Shown: positions 33,304 through 44,190 of the stretch, one piece after another
Position numbering within the stretch: position 1 is the stretch's first letter
How the letters are laid out: the number at the start of each line of letters is the position of its first letter
Assembly (NCBI GenBank): GCA_963989385.1
Contig: OZ022512.1
Coordinates: 30,339,899-30,403,898, forward strand
Source: Ctena decussata
Lineage: Eukaryota; Mollusca; Bivalvia; Lucinida; Lucinidae
Direction of reading: 5' to 3'
DNA length: 64,000 nt
The notes under the pieces: model-generated
The model's database searches: none
Told to the model about the DNA's origin: nothing
The model's input: only the letters and a program-made list of their open reading frames with translations
Translations under genes and position numbers: made by a program

Positions 33304-33419
33304 CATCAACATGTCGTTCGTGTAGAAGCTTACTATAAAAGTTTGAAATTTTTACTTAATGCAGTCATGCTGTCATCACGGTAACTACTTTTCACGAATA
33401 AAATTTAATATTTGCTGTA

Positions 33420-33495
33420 CCAGGGTGTATGGTCACGTGATCTTTCACGTCACACGAACTGCCGGAAATTCCAGCAAAATGACCCGCTTCGTGGT
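33420..33495 (+). promoter_or_regulatory. Possible promoter / first exon
   Basis: GGTCACGTGATC (E-box), CACGTCACACG and GCCGGAAATTCC (ETS-like) sit just before ATGACCCGCTTCGTG|GTAAGG, an ATG followed by a consensus donor. It could be a short first coding exon (MTRFV) of a + strand gene. No downstream exon was recognised, so this is tentative. Confidence 0.2.
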
Positions 33496-35133
33496 AAGGT
33501 TTTTTTTTCAAGACAGTTTCATTATTTCTGAATGCTTTCTTCTAGATTTAAATGCAGAGAATGCGTATTCCTGAGTGATTTAAGACGGATTTAAGACTAC
33601 TGGTTTTACTGACAATTGAGACGTTTTTGTGTTAAATCCTCTCCCAGTTTAACTATGAAGCAACAACAATATTTACGGAGATCTAGAGCATCAAGGCGCA
33701 GAGTCTACTTTTGGTTTCATTTTTCGGAGGAAGATCAAAAACGAAAAAAAAAAAAAAAAAAAAAAAACTGCGATAAAATCAAGAATAACTTCTTAAAACA
33801 TTTATGATTACGCATTCTCTGTGCTTCATTTTGATATCCTCGTCACAATGATGTAGGTAAATGACGTAAAACACGTGATCAGCAATCCTGTATATCTTAG
33901 TATCTGATTTATATAGGATGTTTTAAGACGCTCATAGATAAACGAATGTTCAAATATTCATTTCAAAACATACACGAACGTCGTAAGGTGATTAGGTACA
34001 TTTTCAACGCACGCCACTGCTATTTTCAAGATCAAAATCACAACAGAGCGGTCGTTAATGCCAGTGTTTTTAGAACATATTTTAGATTATAAACTGTAAA
34101 TAGTGACCGATTAACGTGTAAATAGGGTGGTGGACTACAACTATTTTAACTGTGGTGTTAGCTGTTACTCCAGTAGACTGGAGGTGTGCCAACTGTGGCA
34201 GAAATTCTTCGACAGAACAAACAGAACATGGTGCCTATTCAGCAGAAGAATTGCTCCCCTTGGGCAGTACCCCTACACTTTAAGCTATCATACAATATAC
34301 TGGCAACGTTGATGGGCATACGTAAATGATTTTAGAAATACATCTTACTGAATTTGCTTTAAATTTTACAATAACTCGAAACAGTAAAATATATATGAAA
34401 ACATCAGATCCACTTTAAATTTGTTTTATACCACTGATATTAGGTTGGGCTCTATAAACTGCTTTTTGGCATTTTTCAGTACATTCTATGAACTTTCCTA
34501 GCCAAATTTGCCATTTTGTTCTGGTGGAATTTTGGCTGGGGTGGGGTGGGGGAGGGGAGGGAATGGTCCTTTTGAGAATTTGGTTCTCCTGGAATTAAAA
34601 AGAATAAAATCTGGATTACTGCCCCTATGGTTCTAAAGCAAATCTTACGGACTGAAAACTTCCTCTGTCATATCATTCCCAAGGCCAAGAATGATTTTGA
34701 AACCTATCCCGAAGAATACTAGCTCTAATCGCTTTCAAAGCAGGAGACAGACGGGTTCTTTTCTGCCTGTTTCGATTTTGTCGCACAGTTTTAAATACTC
34801 AAAGTAGTTAGAAACAATCATTAGTTTGAGTAGGATGCAGAAATTTCAAAATTGATATATTACAGTACCAGGACCTGTTGGGGGGGTAATATGACGGTCT
34901 ACCCGCAATAGCAGTGGTAAAATTCCATTTGGGGTAATATGTGGTCTACCATGACATTAAAGCTAAAACTTATTGTGTAAGTCAATGATGTCATGTTTCT
35001 TAGAAATACTTCTATTTCCTATTTGCTTTATTATTCATAAGAAACTTTTGCTTTTTATAAACTTAAGCAACACATTCCTCAAAATTACCCTAGATCTATT
35101 AGGAGACTTTGCTTGTTGTTTTCTTTCCTTAAT
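33496..35133. other. No gene recognised; poly(A) tract at 33744-33767
   Basis: AT-rich with a 24-nt A run at 33744-33767 and G-rich patches near 34545 and 34880. Short open frames lack support. Confidence 0.35.
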
Positions 35134-35134
35134 T

Positions 35135-35135
35135 T

Positions 35136-35183
<48 letters not shown>
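35135..35183. repeat. (CT)n microsatellite
   Basis: About 24 CT units with one TTT interruption near 35155. Confidence 0.95.
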
Positions 35184-35187
<4 letters not shown>

Positions 35188-35417
35188 TGCTAAGTAGTAA
35201 CAATTCCCCCAAATTACGGTAAATATTTGAGACGATTTTTCTGTTTTCATTTTTTCCTTGAAATATATTTTGTAACCGACACTGAACTTTTACTTTCTGG
35301 AATCTCGCTCTTTAAAAGATTCTGGAGAGCTAAATACATAGACAGATTCCTTACATATCAAATAAATACCACATCGTTTATGTTTGTCAGAAACTGTTGC
35401 AAGAGTAGCAAAAATTT

Positions 35418-35564
35418 AACAAGACCTGTCAGTGGGACAGGATAGCTCGCCTGACAGCGCCTTGCCCATCACCTAAAAAACTTTAACGTAAAACTTTAAC
35501 ATTTTGCTAACGCCGACGCCGGGGGTAGTGCAGTAGCTCTTCCTGAACTTCGTTCAGGCGAGCT
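35418..35564 (-). mobile_element. Miniature hairpin element 8
   Basis: On the minus strand it starts AGCTCGCCTGAAC with foldback CCTGAAC-GAA-GTTCAGG, continues through CCCCGGCGTCGGCG and AAAGTTTTACGTTAAAG, then TCAGGCGAGCTAT, hairpin CCTGTC-CCACT-GACAGG and TCTTGTT. It is a 147-bp version of element 3 (11911-13321) with one short internal block and no array. Confidence 0.8.
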
Positions 35565-35758
35565 AAAAATGTATAATGTCATTTTAAAAGGTTTATCCTC
35601 CATTACGGCCATGTCGTATACTTTAAAGGCATTGCCCAAAAACCACTGTTTTGGTTGTGTCCTTTAACAGTTAATGAGGGTTTGACAACTGGTTTATGCT
35701 ATATGCGATTTGGTATAGAGATCTGTGAGTATTGCCTTTGGAAACAAACAACATAACT

Positions 35759-35993
35759 GAGTCACGAATGGACAAACCAACAAAGTGGTATGTGCGCCAA
35801 GCGAAGACTCAGATCAGCCTGGGCATCCGCCCAGTCTGGTCAGAGTTCGCTGTCCGCAAGGGGTTGGGTTAGACCCTTAGCTACCCTCTAAGCACGTTGC
35901 GAAGACTCTGGTCATACTGGGCGGATGCTTTGGCTGACCGGAATCTTCGCGGTGCGCACATACCACTTTATTGGTTTTGTTGTGTCGCGACTC
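35759..35993. mobile_element. 235-bp GAGCC foldback MITE, copy 5
   Basis: GAGTCACGAATGGACAAACC to GTTTTGTTGTGTCGCGACTC. The flanks AACT and AAAT differ by one base, so the target duplication is decayed. Confidence 0.8.
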
Positions 35994-36210
35994 AAATACT
36001 CGGAGGAGACTCATAAATTTACAATGCTCCCTCCCACCTCCCCTAACTCTGGTTTTAAGAGGTAAACGATTTTTAAAGTTATCAGCACGGTTTCAATGAT
36101 CCCAAAAGAAATATAGATAAAATCTGAACTTTAATTTCCTAGATGACAACTGAAAACCAGATTTACCCTGTCAAAATCTAGACTGAAGTTGTGGGAAGGT
36201 TATACTTTTT

Positions 36211-39200
36211 ATACCCCGCCACACGTTAGAGGCGGGGTATTATGTTTTCACGTTGGCTGTCCGTCCGTCTATCGTACGTACGTCCGCCCGTCTGTCCGTC
36301 CGTCCGCACTTCGTTTCCGTTCGATAATCTCAATAAAATTAAATGCATTTTTCTGAAATTTGCAACTCAAGATAGAAGTAACAAGAAACATCTTTAAAAA
36401 AGATAATTGTCGGAGATGAAATTCGTTTTTAAACAACAACTTTTTAGTCATATCAGGACGGATCCACCGCTTCCTGGGTATTATCAGTACTTTTGTAAAG
36501 TAAATGTGTCTTGTTCAAGGACAAAACATGAATTCCCGTGTGAGGATCTATGATGAATTTATGTGGAAGAATTGGTTTGGACTAATATAAATAGGGAAAC
36601 TGCTGGAGAAAAGTAAAGAAACACGAAAAGAGCTAACCATTTCTTCCAATTAAGCGAATGATTGTAATCTATACGCCATGAATAACTGATAGAAAAAGAA
36701 TGCAAGATTTCTCTGGAAATATGTACAACCATCGTAAACTTTATACCCGAAGCTACCAAAAATAAAAATATAGTAGTACGAAAGCAAAGCGAAAGAATAC
36801 ATTATCTTGATCAGCCTTGGTCGAGTTCGATTACAACTATTGTCTGGCGATAGTATGTCATGGCAGAAGCGGGTCAACTCGGCCTGCTTTCTGTAAGCCT
36901 GGGGTCTTCACGGCTCCTGGGTCAACTCGGCCTCTATTCAACTCGTCTCTGACTCCAAGACTTCCACTAGTGGAAGCACTGTTTGTTTCCTTGTAATTTT
37001 AGTTAGAAATACATCAGTTGTTGATGAAAGAAAACTGATTTCTGGCGCGGCAGATCGGAAGCGCGGTGCGGTTATGGCTTTCATACTAGACCTTTAAATA
37101 CACGATTGGAAAACTCGAGTGCGCCTGATCTACGGCTGCTCAAACGGGTCATGAAATTTGCAAATACCCTTTTCGTCATTCGTTATTATTGAAGAAAACA
37201 CGTCTATCCGCAAATAACGGCGATTAAATTAAAAAGGAAACGAAGCCAAAATAAAGTTTATATTCATAAAACGTCATTTTAAAACTGTTTCTTTTCACAA
37301 ATGGTAGATTGTGTTTATTATCCTCCATACAATAAAAACCCGGATGCAGGTCATGCATGCTCTGATATGTCTACGACAAATAAAAGTCTCTTGCGGTGAT
37401 CAAAATTTGGCTCCAAGGGGGTTATCTACCCCTGCTTTTACCCACATACGTGTATAGTATTAAAAAACAAGAGGACCATTGGTCCTGTAGCTCACGTGGG
37501 TCCATTCAGCCTCAGTACTAAAGGGTAAGTTACTCTAATGCCATCTGTCAATTGGTTCTGGTGAAAAAGATTTTTAAAAGTTTTAACCATATATGGGCAT
37601 GGAGGACATATTGGTCATGTGACCTGGAAGTTTGAAAAAATTTTCATTCCCTTAACCCCCTGGAGGCTCTATATGAAATTTGGTTTCAAAATTGGCCCAG
37701 GGGCTTTTTAGGAGATGGTTTGATATTGTCAAAATGACAGAGTTCCGGGTCAATAGTCAAAGAATGACCTTGACCTCTTGTACTCATGAATCTTCATGTG
37801 CTCATTAACATGACTGTAGATACCAATTTATAGGCATAAATCTTCAAAACTTTCCATGAAATCTTATGCTCTAGCATTTTCCCACAATTGACCTTGCAGT
37901 AAAATAGTCATGGTCAACCTAAGGTCATTATTTTGAACAATCTTGATAGCACTGGAGTTCCCAATGCTACATACCAAGCTTCAAGGCCATCGGTCAATTG
38001 GGTTTCGAGAAGAAGATTTTTAAAGGTTTTTACCATATATGGTCCCGGCGGCCATGTTGGTCATGTGACCTGGACTGTTTGAACAAATTTTCATTCCCTC
38101 AATCCCTGGAGGCGCTATATAAAATTTGATTACAATTGGCCCAGTTTTTTTAGGGGATTGTTTGATATTGTCAAAATATGAGAGTTCTGGGTCAAAGGTC
38201 AAAGAATGACCTTGACCTCTTGTACTCACAAATCTTCATGCACTCATTAAGATAAATGTATATACCAATTCTTAGGCATATCTCTTCAAAACGTTCCATG
38301 AAATCTTATGTTTTAGCATTTTCCCATATTTGACCTTGCCGTAAAAAAGATCAAGGTCAACCTATGGTCATATTTTGAACAATCTGGATAGTACTCGAAT
38401 ACCCAAAGCTACATACCAAGTTTCAAAGCCATCAGTCAATTGGTTCTTGAGAAGAAGATTTTTAAAGGTTTTTACCATATATGGGCGTGGCGGCCATGTT
38501 GGTCATGTGACCTGGACCGTATGAATAAGTTTTTGTTCCCTCAACTCCTGGAGGCTCTATATGAAATTTGGTTTCAATTGGCACAGGGGCTTTTCAGGAG
38601 ATTGTTTGGGATTGTCAAGATACGAGAGTTCAAGGTCAAAGGATGACCTTGACCTCTTGTACTCATAAATCTTCATGTACTCATTAACATGACTGTAGAT
38701 ACCAATTTTTAGGCATAAATCTTCAAAACTTTCCATGAAATCTTATGTTCTAGCATTTTTCCACAATTGACCTTGCAGTAATATAGTCAAGGTCAACCTA
38801 AGGTCATTATTTTGAACAATCTTGATAGCACTGGAGTTCCCAATGCTACATACAAAGCTTCAAAGCCATCGGTCAATTGGTTCTGGAGAAGAAGATATTT
38901 AAAGGTTTTTACCACATACAGTCCCAGCGACCATGTTGGTCATGTGACCTGGACTGTTTGAACAAATTTTCATTCCCTCAATCCCTGGAGGCGCTATATG
39001 AAATTTGGTTACAATTGGCCCATTTTTTAGGGGATTGTTTGATATTGTCAAAATATGAGAGTTCTGGGTCAAAGGTCAAAGAATGACCTTGACCTCTTGT
39101 ACTCACAAATCTTCATGCACTCATTAAGATAAATGTATATACCAATTCTTAGGCATATCTCTTCAAAACGTTCCATGAAATCTTATGTTCTAGCATTTTC

Positions 39201-40115
39201 CCATATTTGACCTTGCCGTAAAAAAGATCAAGGTCAACCTATGGTCATAATTTGAACAATCTTGATAGTACTCGAATACCCAAAGCTACATACCAAGTTT
39301 CAAAGCCATCAGTCAATTGGTTCTTGAGAAGAAGATTTTTAAAGGTGTTTACCATATATGAGCGTGGCGTCCATGTTGATCATGTGACCTGGACCGTATG
39401 AATAAGTTTTTGTTCCCTCAACTCCTGGAGGCTCTATATGAAATTTGGTTTCAATTGGCCCAGGGGCTTTTGAGGAGATTGTTTGGAATTGCCAAAATAC
39501 GAGAGTTCTAGGTCAAAGGATGACCTTGACCTCTTGTACTCATAAATCTTCATGTACTCATTAAGATGACTGTAGATACCAATTTTTAGCCCAAAATCTT
39601 AAACAGTTTCCATGATATCTTATGTTCTAGCATTTTGCCATATAAAACCACAAGGAAGCAAATTTGACCTTACCGTGAAAAAGGTCAAGGTCAACCCAAG
39701 GTCATAATTTGAATAATCTTGGTAGATCTCGCGTACCCGATGCTACATACCAAGTTTCAAGGCCATCGGCCTACTGGTTCTGGAGAAGAAGATTTTTTTT
39801 AGATTTTTACCATATATGGGCATGGCGGCCATGTTGGTCATGTGACCAGGACCGTTTGGACAACTTCTTGTTCCTAAGGTCCCAGGAGGCTCTATATGAA
39901 ATTTGGTTACAATCGGCCCAGCGGTTTCAGAAGAGAAGTCATTTGAAATTGTGGACGGACGGACGGACGACGGACGACGACGGACGACGGAGCCTGACCA
40001 TACTATAAGCTCCCCCGGCTGCCTCTGGCTCAGGTGAGCTAAAAATGCAAAAAATGATGTGTGAAATTAATCTGCAGTGGCGGAGTATATCGCAGTCGTT
40101 TGCGATGCTTTTATT
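36211..40115 (+). mobile_element. ACCCCGCC-family hairpin element, split by a nested insertion
   Basis: Left end is a perfect hairpin ATACCCCGCC-ACACGTTAGA-GGCGGGGTAT (36211-36240), then GTCCGTCCGTC-type repeats and TTTCCGTTCGATAATCTC. A monomer-like stretch is at 37395-37465 (GATCAAAATTTGGCTCC, GTTATCTACCCC). Right end GCAGTGGCGGAGTATAT, hairpin CGCA-GTCGTT-TGCG (40091-40104) and ATGCTTTTATT. Element 9 (37466-40040) lies between. The stretch 36480-37390 is unlike the family and may be a further insertion, so the two ends may not belong to one original copy. Confidence 0.5.
37466..40040 (-). mobile_element. Satellite-bearing hairpin element 9 (440-bp monomers, minus)
   Basis: On the minus strand: left end TTTTTAGCTCACCTGAGCC (to 40040), GGGGGAGCTTATAGTATGG, (GTCC/GTCGTC)n, then about six monomers of 438-460 bp marked by CCATATATGG near 37588, 38033, 38475, 38917, 39355 and 39815. 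Right end is hairpin AGGACCA-A-TGGTCCT (37472-37486) and CTTGTT. It belongs with elements 1, 2, 4 and 7. Monomers alternate in two types. Confidence 0.8.
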
Positions 40116-40244
40116 GACATAGTCTAAACTTATGACGTATATCTTACCCTACGTGAGGAACGATGAGTGATCTTAAGATCTGTCAAGGCACTGAAGACCA
40201 GCTTAGAGATTTTCCTGTTTCCATGGTCCATACATACAAGGTAT

Positions 40245-40690
40245 TTCCCTATTGTGGTGATATCAGTAATTCGATTGTGTGATATCAACAATTCCGTTTG
40301 ATGTTATTCTAATTCTATTTGATGATATCACTTATAATTTTTGATATAACAATGTTTTTTTTATGCAATCTCTAACAAGTTTTGTGATGTCACGAATTCT
40401 GTTAATATCACAAAATTGAGTATGTAAAAGAAAAATCAGTTTGAATTTGTGAGGTCAAAATCGAACAATAGAAATAGTTTAACCAAAAATCAAATACGTG
40501 ACATCTAAAAACAGAATTAATGATAATAAAATTGGATTGTTAACTTGTTATATCATTTATTCGATATTCTGAGATCACTAATTGATCACTAATTCGATTT
40601 TGTGATATTACTTATTCGATATTATGATATTCTAAATTTATACGTATTTTCTTGTCACATAATAGTTATCGAGTTTACAATACATCGATT
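40245..40690. repeat. Degenerate GATATC-type minisatellite
   Basis: About 25-30-bp degenerate units around GTGATATCA and AATTCGATTTTGTGATAT, in both orientations. The same words recur at 55395-55620 and 57770-58010. Confidence 0.5.
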
Positions 40691-41199
40691 TGCGAATTCT
40701 ATATTTTAAGATATCAAATTTTTTGGTGATGTACTGGGTTGTGGGAGGGGGGGGGAGGGGTCGGAATCAAAAAGCATTATTTTATTATTTTATTCGGCAT
40801 ATTGCGGGTGGGGGTGAGGGGGGGAGTCAGAATTCTTCCAACAGTCTTCATTTTTTTATAAAACGTCTCAGCTTCTGTTGGGGCGAACAAGGCTCAGCCT
40901 TGTATTTAAGGAGTTTTTGGGACCCATACACCAATTTTTTAAGGGTCCAATGCCAAAAGTAAAGGGTCCAGTACTCTGAAAAATATTATAATCTGTCCAA
41001 ATCAAATATCAGAATTTCATAAATACTTTATGAAAATCATTACTTTATTTTGTGCAAAGAATTATAATTCTTATTAGAATTCATCATTTTGAATTGGGAC
41101 TTCGATTTTGTTTTGAGAGTTCCAGTGGATGCTCAGATGTTTTTACTGGGAGTCCCTGACACCATTTTGGGGTCTGAGACTCCCACTCAATCTTCAGTC

Positions 41200-41335
41200 C
41201 GGGAAAACCCTGGGGCGCTAAGACCAGGGTTCATAAAGACTGGACAAAACAAAATTCCCTGACATTTCCCTGACTTTTCCCTGACGCCAATCCAAATTTC
41301 CCTGACATAACAATACCATCAGAGAAACGGTTTTT
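41200..41335. repeat. Decayed DNA-transposon end, related to 54160-54305
   Basis: Both stretches carry TTCCCTGACA many times next to a CCAGGGTTCATA- or CCAGGGTCCATAC-like end (the latter on the minus strand at about 54300). They look like opposite ends or separate fragments of one family. Confidence 0.4.
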
Positions 41336-41343
41336 TATTAAAA

Positions 41344-42475
41344 CTAGAAAATGTGTTTATGAAACACTATGCCCCCAACCTTATGCTTGCCACTAAAGAG
41401 GGACCATCCCATAATTTATAAGTCATAAAGGGGTATTAACCGGTTCATTTACATCTTAGTCCGATATTTTGTTCGCAAGCTTGGCTTATTTTTCATGAAC
41501 ATGCCACCCATAGAATTTCAAGTTCCTTTCACTAACGGTTCTTGACTGTATGTAAGGGTACTTTTGTACCATAGGCTTCAATGCACTAAGTCGAAAAAGG
41601 GGCTTAACTTGATCAAAAGTTAACATTTTTTCTCAAAAGTTAATAAGGTCATCTGCACCTTTGACAATGTCTTCCTCCAAAAAATCATGATCCTAGCATC
41701 AGGGGCTCTTAAGATATTTTGTTAACAAGGTTCCATAAGCTTAAATGCAGTAAGTTGAAAAAGGGTCGTAACTCGGTCAAAAATTCACATTTTTTTTCAG
41801 AAGTTAATCAAGTCATCTACACCTTAGGCAATGTCTTCCTGCAAAAAATCATGATCCTAGCATCAGGGGTTCTCGAGATATTTTGCTAACAAGGTTCCAT
41901 AGGCTTACAATGCACTAAGTCGAAAAAGGGGCATAACTCGGTCTAAAATCCCCATTTTTTTCAAAAGTTAATCAGGTCATCTACACTTAAGGCAATGTAT
42001 TCCTCCAAAAAATCGTGTTCCTAACGCCAGGGGTTCTCGAGATATTCTGCTAACAAGGTTCCATAGGCTTAAAATGCACTAAGTCGAAAAGGGGGCATAG
42101 CTCGGACAAAAATTCACGATTTTTTTTCAAAAGTTAATCAGGTCATCTACTCGATAAGCAATGCCTTTCTGCAAAAATTCATGATCCTAGCATCAGGGGT
42201 TCCTGAGACATTTTGCTAACAAGGTTCCATAGGCTTACAATGCACTAAGTAAAAAAAAGGGGCATAACTCTAAAAATATATTACCAGCGGAAAAAATAAA
42301 AAATACGTGTCTGCTTATTTTTCATGTACATGCCACATATAAAATTTCAAAATCCTAGCATAAGGTGTTTTTGAGTTTCCTAGCTGCTTAAAAGCGTTAC
42401 GGACGGACAGATGGACGGACGGGCCAAAACCAATATGTCCCCTCGACTTCTCCGAAGTTGGGGGCGTAAAAATTT
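41344..42475 (-). mobile_element. Helitron-like element with 165-bp monomers (minus)
   Basis: On the minus strand the right end is hairpin GTGTTT-CAT-AAACAC (41353-41367), then ATTTTCTAG and T. A hairpin a few bases before CTAG is the classic Helitron 3' terminus. The left end near 42439-42470 has a foldback around ACTTC-GGA-GAAGT, then GTCCGTCC repeats (42398-42422). About five monomers are marked by GGTTCCATAGGCTT near 41728, 41894, 42057 and 42223. Confidence 0.65.
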
Positions 42476-42479
42476 ATAG

Positions 42480-44190
42480 AAATAGATGCCAAAGAAAAGC
42501 CACAATCAAATATCACAGCCTACCTTAACAATGGTACCAAGAGGAGGAGTAAGTAATGATGTAGAAAACAAGATAGGGATAAACGAATCACATTACAGCA
42601 CGGCAACCAGCTCCCTCTTCCCCACAAGAGGTGGTCACAGTGTAACTGGCACAGAAAAGGAAATTAAATAACTGAGCTGATGTTTGCCTCCAAACCTCCC
42701 CTACAGCCAACCCAAGCCACCCATATTGCAATCAGCATATAGAGGAAAGCAGAGCATTTTTTATGCTGGATGTGGAATATCTCGATCACTGCAAAAGCTA
42801 CACTAGGTTGGCAAAGTTTTTTGATAACATTCCACTATAATCATGTACGCATCTAATGTTCAGAATATAACTTCTGAAGTTTTGAAATATACACTGAGTC
42901 ACTTTAGTTCCGCGCCACTAATAAAATGTAAAATTTCTCGGAAAAGAAATGTGATAATTTTAATCTGGAACTTTCAGCGAAACGCGCATTTACGTCTGCA
43001 CAATCCGTAGAAAATGTGTTGTGATCGAACCAGAAACAAACAAGAAAACGGATCCGAATGGGCAGTACCCGCAAAACACAAACTAACATTGCATTATTTT
43101 GCATTGCATTCAGACCACACTGCACTATTATCAGTTTCGAATTTTTGGCTATATCATTGTTTAGAGGCGATTCATTTTCGGCGATATTGAAGACTGGAAC
43201 ATGTTTGTAAACTTTATCGTGTTTTTAGCAGCCGACTAGTTTTGGTTGTCAAATGCCAAAGGTTTGAAAAAGTTCTTTTTATTTATACTTTTTTAAAACT
43301 ATAGAAAGGGGGGGGGGGGTCTCACCCTATAGGAAATTTACATAGAGGTCTGCCCACGCTCGGAATTTAATCTTAATATGCATAAAGATTGTCAAGCACA
43401 TGAGTCTTGCATTTGTGATATATTTATCCATTGATCTATTTCAGTATTTAAATAACAGCAATTTTTGTATTTTTCGAGGAAAGAATTGGTGCCCTTGTTT
43501 TAATCCCCCCAGAGCTATGAAATTTTAGATTTTTGTACCTAATTTTGTCTCAAAACAATGCCTAGTAATTTGTGAGTATGTATGTAACATAATTGTAGAT
43601 CAATGTATCAAATGAAAATATCCACATAAAATTTCAACTGAAATATCCCCATATTTCAGATCCATAAATTATTTTCAATAAATTAAAATGTTGATTTTAG
43701 TTTGTTATAGTTCTTGTCAACCTATGAAATTCACATCAAAATTGACCACACATGTGTAGGTAATGATATTAAAAAAATCAAGAAAAATTAAAACCGGTAA
43801 CATTATTTTTTTAGAGTTTTTATGTTAACAGTCAAATTTTTTGAAAAGTGTAAAATCCACATTATTCACAGAATTTTGTTTTTGGTATCGTTGTGTTTCA
43901 TTGTTAGGCCAATTTTATGTTTCTATCATGTTTTGCATTGCCAAGCCACATAAGACATATCAGTTTGGAAAGCAACTCTGTCTAACAGTTGTTAAATTGA
44001 TTAAAGAATAATGGTAAACCACGGTAGGATAATTACATGCATTTGTAGAAAAGTGTCCTTTTTGTTGCGCGCGCAGCATGGCGCTTGGTTGTGTTTTTCC
44101 TTTGTTTGAGAAAAGACTTTTAAAACTGATTAAAAGGACACTTTCTAATAACATGATTTCCTCAGACTTTTGATTAAAAGTTTTAATATA
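42480..44190. other. No gene recognised; includes the presumed LINE 5' region
   Basis: AT-rich, with a G run at about 43309-43319. The stretch 44050-44145 has AAAAGTGTCCTTTTTG and its near-inverse AAAAGGACACTTT on either side of a GC-rich patch, just before ORF1. It may be the LINE 5'UTR, but the 5' boundary cannot be fixed. Confidence 0.35.

Noticed and set aside
36211..36240. Hairpin as a transcription terminator
   Set aside because: The GC hairpin is the left end of a mobile element; the same hairpin design recurs at other element ends, and the genome is eukaryotic.
42486..42671. 61-aa ORF MPKKSHNQ...
   Set aside because: Open and hydrophilic, but no start context, splice signals, homology or conservation can be seen.
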